A DNA stretch of 64,000 nucleotides, taken from Cenococcum geophilum 1.58 (taxonomy: Eukaryota; Ascomycota; Dothideomycetes; Gloniales; Gloniaceae). Each line of letters begins with the position of its first letter. Position 1 is the first letter of the stretch. The notes under the pieces are model-generated. The model did not search any database. It was not told where the DNA came from and saw nothing but the letters and a program-made list of their open reading frames with translations. Location of the stretch: positions 930,001-994,000 of the forward strand of contig KV748238.1 in the NCBI GenBank assembly GCA_001692895.1, given 5' to 3'. Of the stretch, positions 45,258-58,086 are shown piece after piece. A program made the position numbers and the translations under genes.

Positions 45258-48146
45258 CTTTAAGATAAACGACCCTAAAGTCCCCGTTATAGCTGCTAAT
45301 ATTATATCTATTCTCTAAAAATAAATAGTAAGTATATAGAAGTCCTTTATAGAAGCCTTTAAATAATATTAAACTACTATAGCCAAATAATAAGCTAAAT
45401 AAAAAGTACGACATTAGAAAATAATTAAAGCCCTCTAGGAAGAAGTCCGCGCCCTTAAGATACCTATAATAAACCTCTAAGACTAAACGCTATTTTTAGA
45501 GGCTAATATATAGAATATAAGCCCTAAACTAGCTGTAGTTACCCAACCTATAGAACTAACTACTATACCGTAACAATCCAAAAAACTACTAGACCTCCCT
45601 ATATTTACTAGTAAATAATAAGAGCTTTAGTTATTTTTAAGCCAGCTTAAACATAAGCTAAATAGTAACACTAATTATTACCTAACTAAAGCCAACTAAC
45701 TCTATTACGCTTTAAGCCGACTAAGAGGAGAGGTAGCTGACCTTATTAAATCTCTTTAGCTAAACTTAGTACAAAGCCTAATAGGACTTCTTAAAGCTAT
45801 ATATAGTGACCTAAACTACTAAGTCACCGCTTAGAGAAAGATAAACTATATAGCTTAAGGAACGAAAAGTTTCCTAGTATATTTCTCCAAATTTAACTAT
45901 TATATAAGAGAAATAGGTTAGAACAATTCCGTACTAATTAATAGCCTTATTAAATCTCTAAGCCCTAAACTAAAAACCTCCCTAATAAGCGTAGACCTAC
46001 TAGGAGCTCTTAACGCCTACGCAAACGTTATTAATAAACGGTATAATAATATACTACGTCTAATACTAAAACCCGCTTCTTAATATAATACAACTACCCT
46101 ATAAATTCCCGTTAAGTTATCTTCTTAGCTTAAGTACCTTAATGCTATAGACATTAATACTAGGACCCTAGAGTACACTCTACTAGGGTCCCTTAAATAA
46201 GAATAACGTATTAAACTAGGCCTTTACTTTAAGTATAAAAGCAAAGATTATATCTTAAGATACTGTTCCATCCCTATACCCTAAAACGATTTATAAATAG
46301 CTAATACTAGTAGCCATTTACTACACTAACCTTCTAGTTACTGACCCTAATCCTTATCTAGTTCCAGCTTCGCATCTAATAAGTACTACTTATAAGGACG
46401 AAGCTTTAACCGGCGTTCTATAGGAATCTCTCCCCGCTTGCCACTAAAAGAAGTATCCTAGAGTTAAGTCGCTCTTTAGAACAGCTATATTATAGGATCT
46501 CATTAAATATATTAAATGTCGTAAACCCTAACTGTTAGGATTGTAGTATAACTATTAACTGCCGTCTTTGGCAGAAAGGTTAATAGGCTAATACTTAAGT
46601 CTTAATTAATACAGGAGTTAGTAGTATAAGATTTATTAATAAGATCTTCGCGTAAGATAGTAGTTTTACCCTAATACCCCTTAACCAGTATATTAATATA
46701 TTTAGATTTAATAGCAAACGCACTATTTTAGGCCGTATTACCCACGTAGCGGCCTTAAGACTTTAATACCTAAACCATAAAGAACTGATTAAGTTCTTCG
46801 TTACTACCCTAAGTTACTTAGTAATCCTTAGACTATCCTAAATAAAGCTATATAAGATGACCATTAATTAGAATAACCTTAAGCTTCTATTTACCGCCTC
46901 CCGTTATAAGCAGAAGTGCTTTATAATTTACTGCTTAGACCCTAAACTAAAATCTAGAAAATCCTCTAAGATTTTTACTAACGTCTACCCTATACCTAAG
47001 AAATCCACCTAATTCTACTAGCCTAGGAATTTTACTAGATCCTATTGATATAAGATTTTTACTAATATCTATTAAGGATCTAAAAATCCTACTAAACCTT
47101 ATAAACCGACCCCAAATACCACACAGCCCTAAGCTAAGCGGAAGCTTAAGTATAAGCTTACTAAAAGAGTATACTAGAAGAACTGGTATTCTATTATAAA
47201 AAGGATACTTAAAGAACTTAAACCCGAATCTAATACTAATTCTATACCTAATACTAAATAAAAAACTAAATAAGAAACTATAAACAACTAGAGCTTACTT
47301 AATACCCTAGATATCCAAATAATTAGAGCTATCCCGTTAGTATAACTCGCTAAAAAACCTAAATATACGATCTTTGCTATTATAATAGCTAATATTAAGA
47401 AGGCCTTAGCACTAAAGAAGCACACTAACCCTGTTATAAAAGTACTAGTATACCACTATAAATACCTAGATATATTCTTATAAAAGAAAGCCAATAAGTT
47501 GATAGAGTACCAATTATATAACTATAAGATTATACTTAAAGAAGGAAAACAGCCTAGATTCGGACCCCTATATAGAATATCTTAAAATAAACTTTAAGTG
47601 CTATGGAAATACTTAAACGAGATACTAAGTAAAGGATTTATTAGAGTAAGCTCTTTGCCTATAGCTGTACCTATAATCTTTATTAAGAAACCTAGCGGCA
47701 GTCTACGCTTCTATATAGACTACTAAGCTCTTAACGCTATTACTATTAAGAATTGGTACCCGCTTCCGTTAATTTAAGAAGTACTATACTAATTAAATAA
47801 GGCTCGCTTTTATACAAAACGTAATCTTATCTACGTATTTAACCGCCTCCGTATTATAAAAGGAGATAAATAGTTTACTGTATTCTGTACTAGATACGGA
47901 CTATTTAAATGCTTAGTAACGCCATTCGGCCTTATAAATGCCCTATGTTTATTCTAACACTTTATAAATAATACCCTATAACCCTACCTAGACGTTTTCT
48001 ATACTGCTTATATTAATAATATCTTAGTATATAGTAATAACCTAGCTAAATATAAGAAATACATTAATCTTATCCTATAAGCCCTGCGCGGAGCTAGCCT
48101 ATAATTAAATATAGATAAATGCAAGTTCCATAAAACGGAAGTCCTA
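45258..48146 (+). pseudogene. Gypsy-1b gag, protease and first part of RT
   Basis: Colinear with Gypsy-1a 65-2983. Gag, knuckle and protease are recognisable only by comparison. RT reads clearly around 47590-48000 but the catalytic box (about 48004-48030) is YINNILVYS: both Asp are now Asn. It ends at GTCCTA where a 424-bp palindrome has inserted. More codons are destroyed than in the sister copy. Confidence 0.9.
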
Positions 48147-48148
48147 TA

Positions 48149-48572
48149 ACGTGTTCCGCCACTAAGCGCATTACACCACCGAGCGCATCACTTCAAAGAA
48201 CTTCAAAAAGCCTAAATTTCAATCTTAAATATCTCAACCACTACTTAATAATAATTTTTAAAAATTTAAATATAAGCTCTAATATGCCTATTCTAGTGCT
48301 TATTATAATATAAAAGCATATAGTCTAGTGGTTGTTGAGATATTTTGAAATATTTCTATTTTTAGCCTCTAAGCTCTATATTATAATAACTATTAAGTTA
48401 CACACTCTAATATTATAATATACACTAAAAAATATATATAAAAGCTTATATTTAAATTTTTAGAAAATATTATTAAGTAGTGGTTGAGATATTTAAGATT
48501 GAAATTTAGGCTTTTTGATATTCTTTGAAGTGATGCACCCGGTGGTGTAATGCGCTCGGTGGTGGAACACGT
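48149..48572. mobile_element. 424-bp near-perfect palindromic element at a TA site
   Basis: The element begins ACGTGTTCC and ends GGAACACGT, and the arms match inward almost to the centre: CATCACTTCAAAG near 48195 pairs with CTTTGAAGTGATG near 48520, then CAACCACTACTTAATA near 48236 pairs with its complement near 48475. It is flanked by TA on both sides (48147-48148 and 48573-48574); removing it restores the Gypsy-1a sequence at about 2983. The TA duplication and size fit a MITE of the Tc1/mariner type, but no transposase is here. It keeps CpA and TpG, so it escaped RIP. Confidence 0.94.
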
Positions 48573-48574
48573 TA

Positions 48575-50438
48575 CTTTAGACTTATTATTTCTATAGACG
48601 GCGTATAAATAGACCTAAAAAAGATTAAAGTAATTATAAACTGGTAAAATTCTAAGAACGTTAAGGACGTAAGAGCCGTTATAGGATTTGCTAACTTCTA
48701 CTAACGGTTTATTAACAATTTCTCTGCCTTAGTCTTACCCCTTATAGCTCTAACCTAAAAGGATAAAGCCTTTATCTTTAATAAGAAATATAAGAAAGCT
48801 TTTACTTACCTAAAGGTTATATTTATTACCGCACCTATACTTTAACACTTTAATTTAAACTAAATAAGTGTTATAAAGGCCGACTTATCCAACTACGTTA
48901 TTAGAGGCATCCTGTCTTATTATAGCGAGGAAGGAGTATTATACCCTATAGTATACTTCTTAAAACAACTAAGCCCAGCTAAATATAATTACAAGATCTA
49001 TAATAAGGAATTGTTAGCTATTATTAGATACTTTAAATAATAGTAACCTAAACTAGAAGGTATTAGATTTTTAATTAAGGTTCTTAACAACTATAAGAAC
49101 CTATAATACTTTATAACTATAAAACAGCTAAGCTACTATTAGGCTTACTGGTTAGAATATCTATCCCATTTCTAATTCTTTATTATATACCGCCTAGGCG
49201 CTTAAGGCTAGAAACCCAATACCCTAACCTAATATTTGTAAGACGCGCCAGTCGGAATAGCAATGATAGATGTTAAACAATCAGATATTTAAAAATATAT
49301 ATGCAAAAAAAAACGAAAAGAAAACATTCGTAGTTTTAAAAATCATATTATTAAAAGAAGCGCGTTTTTATTATAACTAGACCCTACTTTACCCCGAATT
49401 ATTTAACCCTTTTATTAAAGATTTTACGGTATACATCCTTAAAATAACTAATTAATTAATTAAATAGATTATAATTAATAAATACTTAAATAATAAGTTT
49501 ATTTAAAAGACACTTAAACTAATATAGAATGGCGTTAGACACTTTAAAAAGATTTCCCTAAGTAAGTACAAAGCTTATAGAAACTACCTGTATTACTAGA
49601 ACTAACTAGTTATACCTAATTATAATAAACTTAAGCTTAAGCTCCTTAAATAAGTATATAACTTACTAGTAGTTAGCCACCTAGGCTAAGGAAAGATCCT
49701 AAAACTACTCCAATAGAAATATTACTAGCTAAATATATATAATATAATACAAAGATATGTCGCTAGTTGCTATACCTGCTAATAAGCTAAAGCCTTATAT
49801 AAAATATGCAATGGCCTTTTAAAGCTACTTCCTATCTTAGACCAAAGATAGAAAAATATCTTAATTAACTTTATTATCGGACTTCCTAAAAGTAAAGGCT
49901 ATAAGAACATTATAGTAGTTATAGACCAACTATCTAAAATGAGATACCTAATTACCCACCCTAATATATTAGCACCTACCGTTATCTAACTATTCCTAGA
50001 TTACGTATAGAAACTCTACAGACTCCTAAAAACGATTATTTCCAATAAAGGCCGCTAGTTTGTCTTTACGTTCTAAAAAGAACTAACCGCCTGACTCTGC
50101 ATTAAAGTACTACTATCTACTACGTACTATATATAAATAGATAGTTAAACGGAATGTGTAAATGCTATAATGGAATAGTATATCTAGATATACTCGTTAT
50201 ATCTATAGGATAACTAGATTAACTAACTTATATTTACTAAATTTACCATAAATAACTCCGTCTTAAAAACCACAAAAGTCTTTCCGTTCTTAGCCAACTA
50301 TAGCTAGCATCCTTAAATAGGTTTTAAACCCTTAAGTAATACCCCTTGCCCCGCATATTACGCCCTATAAGTTATAAAAATAGATAAATTTATAAAGAAG
50401 ATAGAGGAACTATAGTAGTTCCTTACCAATAAGATAAT
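48575..50438 (+). pseudogene. Gypsy-1b rest of RT, RNase H and most of integrase
   Basis: Colinear with Gypsy-1a about 2984-4755. RNase H is at about 48830-49240 and the integrase zinc-binding region at about 49670-49830 (first His changed to Tyr-like). The integrase core is at about 49860-50340, with GYKNIIVVIDQLSK still readable. It is interrupted by about 100 bp at 49253-49352 and ends where LINE-A is inserted. Confidence 0.9.
49253..49352. other. About 100-bp insertion of unknown origin in Gypsy-1b
   Basis: Gypsy-1a passes directly from GACGCGCCAG to AAGAAGCGCG (about 3656-3680); here about 100 extra bases intervene. The insert is AT-rich with A-runs but retains many CpA and TpG, unlike its surroundings. 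No inverted ends or TSD are evident, and a few host bases are missing at the junction. Confidence 0.8.
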
Positions 50439-50899
50439 AATAATAATAATTCATTGCTTAACGTCCGATTTGGATCCCTATTGGGCCCACGCGGACTACT
50501 CCTTATTTATATATAGGGAGAAAACTCTATTTAAGAAAAATGAGAAAACCCCGTAATCCATTTCCCCGCCTTTTAGGACTCGCCTACTTAGCGCCTATAA
50601 GTTACCTATAGTGCTCTACTACCTTATTATTTAACCTCCTTAGGAACCACTGCTGCCGTAATAAGCCTATGGGCGCGCTAGTATTATAAACTATTACTCT
50701 ACTACTATAGAGTTACTAGGGGGCACCTACTGCTCGCCCCCTTACCTTTTATTACTATTTCCCTTACAACCTAGAACTAATTTAGTATATTTTAACTAAT
50801 AAGCCACTGGGTAACCGCCTTAAGGCCTTTTTATATTAAGAGCAGTATATTATAGTTCTCTATGCCAGCTGCTAAGAGTATTATTTCTTAATTAATGCG

Positions 50900-53800
50900 T
50901 AGGGGGTATAGCAGTATTACATATTTTGGTATTTATTTTGGCCAGCTATATTTATATCTTAGGCTACTTACTAGGACACCCACCTAGTAAAGCCAATCTT
51001 TTAGTCCTATTATTCCTATTCTTAAGAGTGTTGCTATTATATTTTCTGCCTTTATTAGGCCTTCTTAGAGCCCTTAGGTATTTACCCCCTATAGCGTTAA
51101 CCATACTATAGCTTAGGTTTGTCTTGCCTAAGTTAGCCTCTATACCTTTAACTCCTATTTACCTCTCTAGTGTTAGTCCAACCAGTATTACATTACGGTA
51201 GATAGTTTCCTAGCGTTCTTATGTGTTCTACTTTAGCTCCTTTCTCTATCTTACTGTTATCTTTACTAACCTCTTATACGTCTCCCTTCCTCCTCTATAT
51301 AGGCCTGGGCCCTAAAGCGGTACCATTCTTCTTCTACTTTCTTTACCTATTTCTCTAATATCTCTTCCCTACTTTAGGGTTATTAGTTTATTCTCCTATA
51401 GGGCACCCTAGGGTCTCTTTATAGTTTACTTAAGCGTATCTTAATATACTTTATAATATTAGAGTTACGTTTATTTTACGTCCTTTATATTACAGCGGCT
51501 TTAATATATAACTATAGGGGGGGAATATTAGATTCCTTCTTAAGTAGTGCTATAGCCGTTTGCTTATACCCGCCTATAATACTTTAAAGGTAGACTGTCT
51601 AGACCTTTTAAAGTAGTTTAAGGAGTAATTTAGGGGGGCTCTTTTTAGTTTCTCTAATGGCCTAAATACTAGATCTATATATTATAGTTAGCCAAACAAC
51701 TGCTATATATAGTAGGCGTAACCTCTAGAAGTATAGACCCCATATAGAATTAATAATCCTAGATAAAGCGATAAACTATACTTGGCCTTTATAGGCCGCT
51801 TACGCCGCATATATACTCTACCGGAGCTTACTGTCTACCTATACTCCTAATACCCTTAGGCCCTAAACTGGTTAACCCCTAAAGCCTTAGATGTGAATTA
51901 TATACTAGAGATCTGTAGATTAGTTGCGTTTTCTTATAAAATAGATTAGCTAGTATTTCTCTAGTAAGAATTAGACTCTATAAAGTTTTGCCTATTCTAT
52001 ATAAGTGTTATAGGCTTTCTCTAGTATTCTATAATTCTCTGCGGCTATTAGCCCATATATAATTAGGTTTGTATTATTAATAAAGCCTATCCCCTAGGTC
52101 GCCCCTTCCTTAAAGGAGTTAAGTAAGTTGCTTATAAAGAAAAGGAAGAGTATAGGCAAGAGGGGTAATCTTTGTGGTATTCCTATTATAACTGTAATAG
52201 GGGGGCTCTGGTATCCGCTAAAGACTAATAATATTTCTTTCTGGCCTATAAACCCTTAGATAAATTATATAATCTATTCTAAAAAGCCCTTTGCCCTAAG
52301 GATATATAGGAGACGCTTATGGGGTATATTATTATAGGTACCACTAATGTCTAGGCTAAGCATTAATACTATAAAGTCCTTTTACATCGCCTATATAGAT
52401 TTAATGGTGGTAACAAGTAGCGTAAGTACTAATAGTGTTAAGCGGTTCTTTCTTGCCCCTATTTAGCTTTATAGTAGTAGGGCGTATTCCTCTACCGTAT
52501 CTGCTATACGTTCCGCTATTACCCTTTTTAAGATCTTACTAAGGGTATTTTCTAAGGCAATAGGGCGGTAGCTTCCTGGGATTAAGTAATCTGCTTTACC
52601 TTCTTTTTATAAAATAACTGTTATTATAGATCTTCCGAGTCGCGGGTAGTAGCCTATAGCAAAGTATACTCTAGCTACATCTATAAGTTAAAGTGCTATA
52701 AGTGGCCCACAGGTTTTTAGGGCCTTATTTGGAATCCCATCTAGTCCTAGTGCTGTATTATTTAAAAGGCGGCTAATGGTTTTAGCTATTTCCTCTATTA
52801 TTATATCGCTGTTGACCCGTAGGTAAGTCACTAGTATTTCGCCCGTAATATTACTAAGGTCTGCTAGAGCCGGTTAGGGGAAGAACCTTTCTATAAGGAT
52901 CTTTACCTTCTTATTATTATTGTTTATGGCCTATAATTCTCCTACTCTTTATAGGGGTAGTAGGTATAAATCTTCTACTAGGCGCCCTACCTTTTTCTTT
53001 ACCTATTTTACTATAGCCTAAAGGCCCTTATTATAGGGGAGGCTCGGGTTAGAAGTATACTTATTTATAAACCGTCTCCAGTTATTCCTTACTTCTTTTT
53101 TTAGGGTATTCTTTAGCTGGTTTCTTGTGTCTTTATATCGTCTCTTATCTTTAGGGTTGTAGCTGCTTATATATTTCCTTCTTGCTTATTATTAGCTGGT
53201 AACTAGAACTGTGTATTATATAGACTATACGTGTCGCGCATAAGGGCCCGGTTTTAAGATTGGGTAGTACTCTTCCAGCCTATTTTTAATTGCTGCCTAG
53301 ATCCTTTCTAGTCTTCGGTTAATTTCCTTAGGGGTAGCTAATAAGCCTCGCTTATTTAGTATTAGGTGGATTTCTTCTAGGTTTTAGAGTTATTATTTAA
53401 CTATATTAAGGAAACTGTCTATCTTAAGCTTCCTTATTATATATCTTTTTCTATTTAGTTACGCTTTAGTATTTAGGTCTAGCTATATCTAGATAGGGAT
53501 ATAGTCTAGGGTAAGTGCCTATTCTTCTTTAGGGTTATACCTTTTAAGTCTTTAGTATAGGCCTTCGTCTATAAATATAAGGTTAATTATACTTTTGGCG
53601 GTGCCTTATTGCCATATAATTGCTCCTAGGGGGGTAGCTAGCTTAAGGCCCCAGATATTTATAGCTCTTAGTAGGCACTCTAACTATTAATCTGCAGCAA
53701 TATAGATACCCCCCTACCGCGGGTGGTAGAGGTTTATATCTCCTAGTAGGATAGACTCTATACCTTTAGTTTCTAGTAAGCTTATTACTAATATAATATT

Positions 53801-54250
53801 CTCTGTTTATGGGACCCCTTTAACCCTAGGGTTATACACATTAATAATTTATACCGGTCCCCTATATGTTTGGATTGTTATAACTGTAATATCTAGGTTA
53901 ACTGCCTGCTATAACTATAAGGATAGGCTAATAGCCTTACTAATTATAAAGCACACGTGTGTGGCTGCTTTTAGTTTATATAGGAGCTGGAATCCTTAGG
54001 GGCAGTATATTAATTATATAAAGGTATTATAATACGGTTCTTATATAGTAAGGATATAATATTTCTCTAGGTCTANACTNTNTAGTAGGGGNNTTATAAG
54101 GCGGTGGTTTNTNTTGCNGTAGTTATACTATATAATAGATAGGTAGCGGACCCCTGGTGAGGGTCCTTTAACTCTCCTTCGTTCCTTACTTCTTCTATTT
54201 TTACTTTCTTTAGGATATTTAGAGCTTCTGTCTCTTGTATCTATACCCTA
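50900..54250 (-). pseudogene. LINE-A ORF2: endonuclease-reverse transcriptase, RIP-degraded
   Basis: On the minus strand, the endonuclease motif LLGDINLYH (a LGDFNLHH-type site) is at about 53723-53755 and is followed by PR-x-GG, as in Tad-like elements. The RT block GIPQRLPLLPILFLF is at about 52140-52185, and the catalytic FIDD-type box at about 52060-52092 reads GFINNTNLI, both Asp now Asn. RNase H is expected at about 51600-51000 but I cannot assign its residues. The product would nick the target and reverse-transcribe in place. Loss of the RT Asp pair plus many stops makes it inactive. Eight Ns lie at 54076-54118. Confidence 0.9.
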
Positions 54251-54399
54251 GTTACTACTTATTTTATATAGAGCTTTCCATTCCTATGTCTTATATTCCT
54301 GTTAGCGCTTCTATATCTAAATCTATTATTATTACTAGTTCTTCCCCTATTCTTACTAGTTGGCTATATACCCTTTATAGGTCGGCTGCGAATATTATA

Positions 54400-55950
54400 T
54401 TTGCCGTATTAAGTCTAATTCTTAATTATCCTGGTCTTAAGCCTACTATTGCTGTCTATAGGGGTCTTCCTATAGGGCATCCTCTCCCTTATGTCCCCTG
54501 TGACCCTTATATCCTTAATTAGTCTGGTAATGTTATACGGCGTCGCTTCTGGCCCGTTAAGGCTTAGGATAGCTAGCCTAGCCCTCTAGTATTAAAGGTA
54601 GGAAATGCTAGGAAGGCGCCTACGTCCCCTTAGCTTATTGCCTGTTGTTTCCATTTATATAACCTAGCGTGCAGTTATTCCCATAGCTGTTAAGCCCTTG
54701 CCTTTCGTCTTCTATATTTAATGTAGTCTTCTCTCTTCTACGCCTTATATATGCTTTGGTGGTAGTTCGCGCATTTTATTTAGTTTTAATTTAAGTAATA
54801 TCTTATATTATAGGGGCCTATATAGTGGCCGCAGCACACCTATACTGCGTATATAGATTAGGTGTGTCCCTATTATATATAGCGATAGTATTATTCTAGG
54901 CGTAGTCTGTGGTTATAGAGCCTTATATTATATATAAGGCCATTTATAATTATTCCTTTTTAGATAAGGAGTTTTTGTATTCCTAGTATATATGTGCTAA
55001 TAATAAGGGAGCTATGCGTTTATCCGGCGTCTCCCTAGCAAGTCTCTAGCAACCCTTATATCCTCTTATTATTTTTATTATATGCTTAGTTTATATTTTC
55101 CTATTAAAGCTATTAGATTTGGGTGATTTTAAGTCCTAGTATAAGGCGTTTCATTTATCTTACTATCTCCTATATAATTGCTGTGTTGTCTACCTAGCGT
55201 CCCTTTTCTACCCTAAGGCTTATAGGAACCGCTGGGACTTTAACTAGGTAATCCTTATAGAGTACTTTTATGCCAATACGTTCTCCTAGCCTATCCCCTA
55301 CCCTTACGGCTTATTCCTTTGCCTATTGGTCCTTTAGGGTAACTCTAATGTCTCTACTCTTAAGGTGTTGGACTGTAATAGCGTTATAGACCTCTTTACG
55401 TATCTCTATAAGGACTTCTGTTTCTAATTATCCCCTAAGCCCCTCTACTTGTTCTATGTTTAGTTATATTATAATTATATACCCGGTTATTAACTTAAGG
55501 GGAGTAGGTTCCCTATGCTATAAAAGCGCAGCTATAGCGGCCCAGGTACGGTTCGCCGGTAAGGGGGGGTTATGCTTATTTTTAATTTTGCTTAGCCGTT
55601 AGAGGATTTAATTGAGGGTTTGCTGGAGGGGCGCCTAAGGTTCGCTAGACTGGCGGAGCCATTCTACTAGCTGCATTAGTTCGTTATGGCAGGTGGTTAT
55701 ATAGTAGAGTTTAACGTGCCTGCTTATCTAGGCCTCTACCCTAGTTTTTTAGTATTTATCCTAAACCTAGGCCTAAAGGCTTAGGGGCTTTCTATAAGCA
55801 GTTAGCTGCCACTACCTTAACGGGGGGTTTTACCAGTTCTTTTAGATATCTTATAATAGGTTAGCCTAAGTACTAGTCTGCCCCCCCGCAGTCTATATAA
55901 GAGTCTCCTCCTAGAGTTAGTACGTTTTTGTACGGCTTAGGAGCCTTCTA
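54400..55950 (-). pseudogene. LINE-A ORF1 (gag-like), RIP-degraded
   Basis: Lies upstream of ORF2 on the minus strand. A cluster of Cys/His-type codons at about 54790-54870 reads as a zinc-knuckle remnant, the expected nucleic-acid-binding part. Further toward the 5' end I see no nameable domain, and the start codon cannot be placed. The frame at 54235-54522 on the plus strand is antisense. Confidence 0.65.
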
Positions 55951-56574
55951 TAGCCTCTAGTTTTATACCTTTTTTATTATTTCCGCCGGTATAGGCATAA
56001 GCTGCCTTTTCCAGGGGTCGTAACTCCCGTCTTACGTGCCTATTAGCGTAATCCTGCAAAGGTGTTATAGCTATATCCTGCAATATAGAAGCCTTGGGTA
56101 CCTTCTATAGTTAAGGCCTAGACTAAAAAAGCCTCCCCTGCCTAAGTAACTCCTATTTGCTCCTTAAGCGTATTTTACTAGCGTACCGCCCTAAAGGCAA
56201 ACGGTTCCGTCTATTAATATACTAATACGCGTATCCGTTCTCTTAAGCTACGTAGTAGTCTCTCCGGCTAGGATATAATCCTGCCTACCTACTAGGTGCA
56301 CTAGGGGTTAGAGCCTAGCTAAGGGGTAAGGTCCCTAGAGCTAGCAGTGGCTACTACGTACTACGCCCTATAAGAGGCTAGTAGAAGTATAGGGGCGTAA
56401 CACCCTATACTACTACTAGTTCCCGTTTCGCGTTGCCTATAGGAGTCTTCTTATAATAGGCCGACTGTGTCTTATAGGAGGGGGGCTATAGAGACGCTAG
56501 GTCCCGCACCAGGCAACCTACTCCCCCCCCTCCTACTAACTAAGCTTGTGTCCCCTCTTTTTATAAGCTATACC

Positions 56575-57130
56575 TATATCTCTAACTATTAAGTCCTTGT
56601 CCAACTGGCCTATGTTTCCTCTGTAGCCTCCCCTATATATATGCATTAGGTTGCGTATACTACGCCTATTAAGACCCTCCTATAAGTCGCCTTATGTATA
56701 TACGCATTAGGTTACGTATACTACGCCTATTAAGACCCTTCTATGAGTTGCCTGCGAGTCAACTATAAGCCGACTGTAAGTTAACTAAGTCGTACGCTAT
56801 GGGGCCGTTAAAGCTAGCCTATGTTTCCGCTGCCTAGAGCTTTGCCCGTGTTTCCACCTCGTTAAGCCATCTAGTCGCCGTCGCGTTGCCGTCGCGTCGC
56901 CGTTGCGTCGCTGTCGCTGTACCAGGTCACGCGCACTACGCCTATTAAGACCCTCTTTTAAGTTACCTGGGTGTAACCAGATACCAGATAAACCCTCATG
57001 GAGGGGCCTTAATAAGTTCTCTAGGCAGGGCCTTAATAAGTTCTTTGCGGTGGCCTTAGGGCCTTAATAAGTTTCGTACGAAGTATCTGCGACGCGTTAA
57101 CCTTAATAAGTTCTTATAAAAAGAGGATCC
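56575..57130 (-). repeat. Repeats in the LINE-A 5' region
   Basis: A ~58-bp unit containing TACTACGCCTATTAAGACCC occurs at about 56639 and 56698, with a partial third copy at about 56935. A GTCGCCGTCGCGTTGCC-type run fills 56870-56925. CCTTAATAAGTTCT occurs about five times between 57008 and 57115. The position, upstream of ORF1, fits a 5' untranslated/promoter region, but that function is inference. Confidence 0.8.
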
Positions 57131-57339
57131 CTACGCCCTTATTGCGTATACTTTACGATCTTAGAGCTAGTATAAGCCTAAGGGTGTCCTATTATACGCC
57201 TAGGACGCGTCCACGTTAACTAGCTGGATAAGGCCAGTTTCGGGCCTGGCTGCAAGCCAGGTAGTTGTATATCGGGCGGTTTTCGTATCCCAGTTTCCCT
57301 TAATGGGCCTCCCTAGATGGTAGAACAGGAGCTCTAAGC

Positions 57340-57544
57340 GGAGGTAGTAAGGCTCCTGGTGTTATTAAGGGCGATACTTTGCACGCGTCGCGGGCTCATT
57401 ACCACAGAGTCGAACGACAGCGCTGCACGCGCTGCGACGGCTCTCTACTATCGCCTCTGCACTTGGCCATTAAGAGGAATAGGATTCCAGATGATGTTTC
57501 CACCCGCGGCGACGTGGACGCGTGCAGTAGGGCTTCGCGGGCCT
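57340..57544 (-). other. Un-RIPed GC-rich 5' terminus of LINE-A
   Basis: About 200 bp rich in CpG, CpA and TpG, in sharp contrast to the rest of the window. It ends at the 11-bp target duplication, so it belongs to the element. No coding assignment: the 66-codon plus-strand frame at 57359 is antisense to the element. Confidence 0.8.
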
Positions 57545-57555
57545 AATAAGATAAT

Positions 57556-58070
57556 ATAGGCTTAATCTATCTATAAAGCCGCAGTGAATAAAAATTAAAC
57601 CCCAGTACCGGCCTACTAAGTTAGTAACTTTATTTAGTTAGATATAAGAAATCTAAATACAAACTAACCTACTAAAAAACTTAACTAAAAGAACGCCAGC
57701 CCTTATAAGGTTGAAAAGGTTATTTCTCCTTACGTCTACTAACTAAAGTTTCCTAATATGGTTAAAATCCACCCTGTATTCTATATGTTAGTTCTTTACC
57801 CTACCGCCTCTATATTAGACGCCCTGTCTAGATAGATTTAAGACCCTCCCCTACTAGTTAAGGTAGATGGTAAGAATAAGTACTTTATTAAAAGAATTAA
57901 CAACATTAAGTATAATAAACGGAAACGCTAATATATGTATCTTACGAAATAGAGAGGCTATATTAAGCCCTTATGGGAACCTATTAACTCTATAGAACTT
58001 ACGTAAGCCGTAGAAGACTTTTACGAACTCTACCTAGAACTATTACAACCCCGTCTCGCAGAGTCTCGAG
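57556..58070 (+). pseudogene. Gypsy-1b integrase C-terminal and chromodomain-like end
   Basis: Resumes the Gypsy-1a alignment at about 4758 and runs to the stop region. A KRINNIKYNKRKR string at about 57892-57930 and a following R-G-Y/WEP segment mark the chromodomain-like end. This domain in Gypsy elements helps target heterochromatin (family knowledge). Confidence 0.88.
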
Positions 58071-58086
58071 TTTAAGAGGGGGGTAC

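Larger units (their letters stand above)
50439..57544 (-). mobile_element. LINE-A: Tad-like non-LTR retrotransposon, about 7.1 kb, full length or nearly so
   Basis: Minus-strand element: 5' end at 57544, 3' end with an ATT/AAT tail at 50439. An 11-bp TSD AATAAGATAAT (50428-50438 and 57545-57555) marks both ends; its removal rejoins the Gypsy-1b integrase with its C-terminal end as in Gypsy-1a at about 4750. Order on the minus strand is a long 5' region (57.5-56 kb), ORF1 with CCHC-type knuckle remnants, then ORF2 with endonuclease, RT and probably RNase H. The 5' end is GC-rich and hardly RIPed; the 3' two thirds is RIPed. Confidence 0.94.

Noticed and set aside
57359-57559. 66-codon frame in the GC-rich block as a host gene
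   Set aside because: It is antisense to LINE-A and crosses the element end and target duplication; no homology is recognisable.
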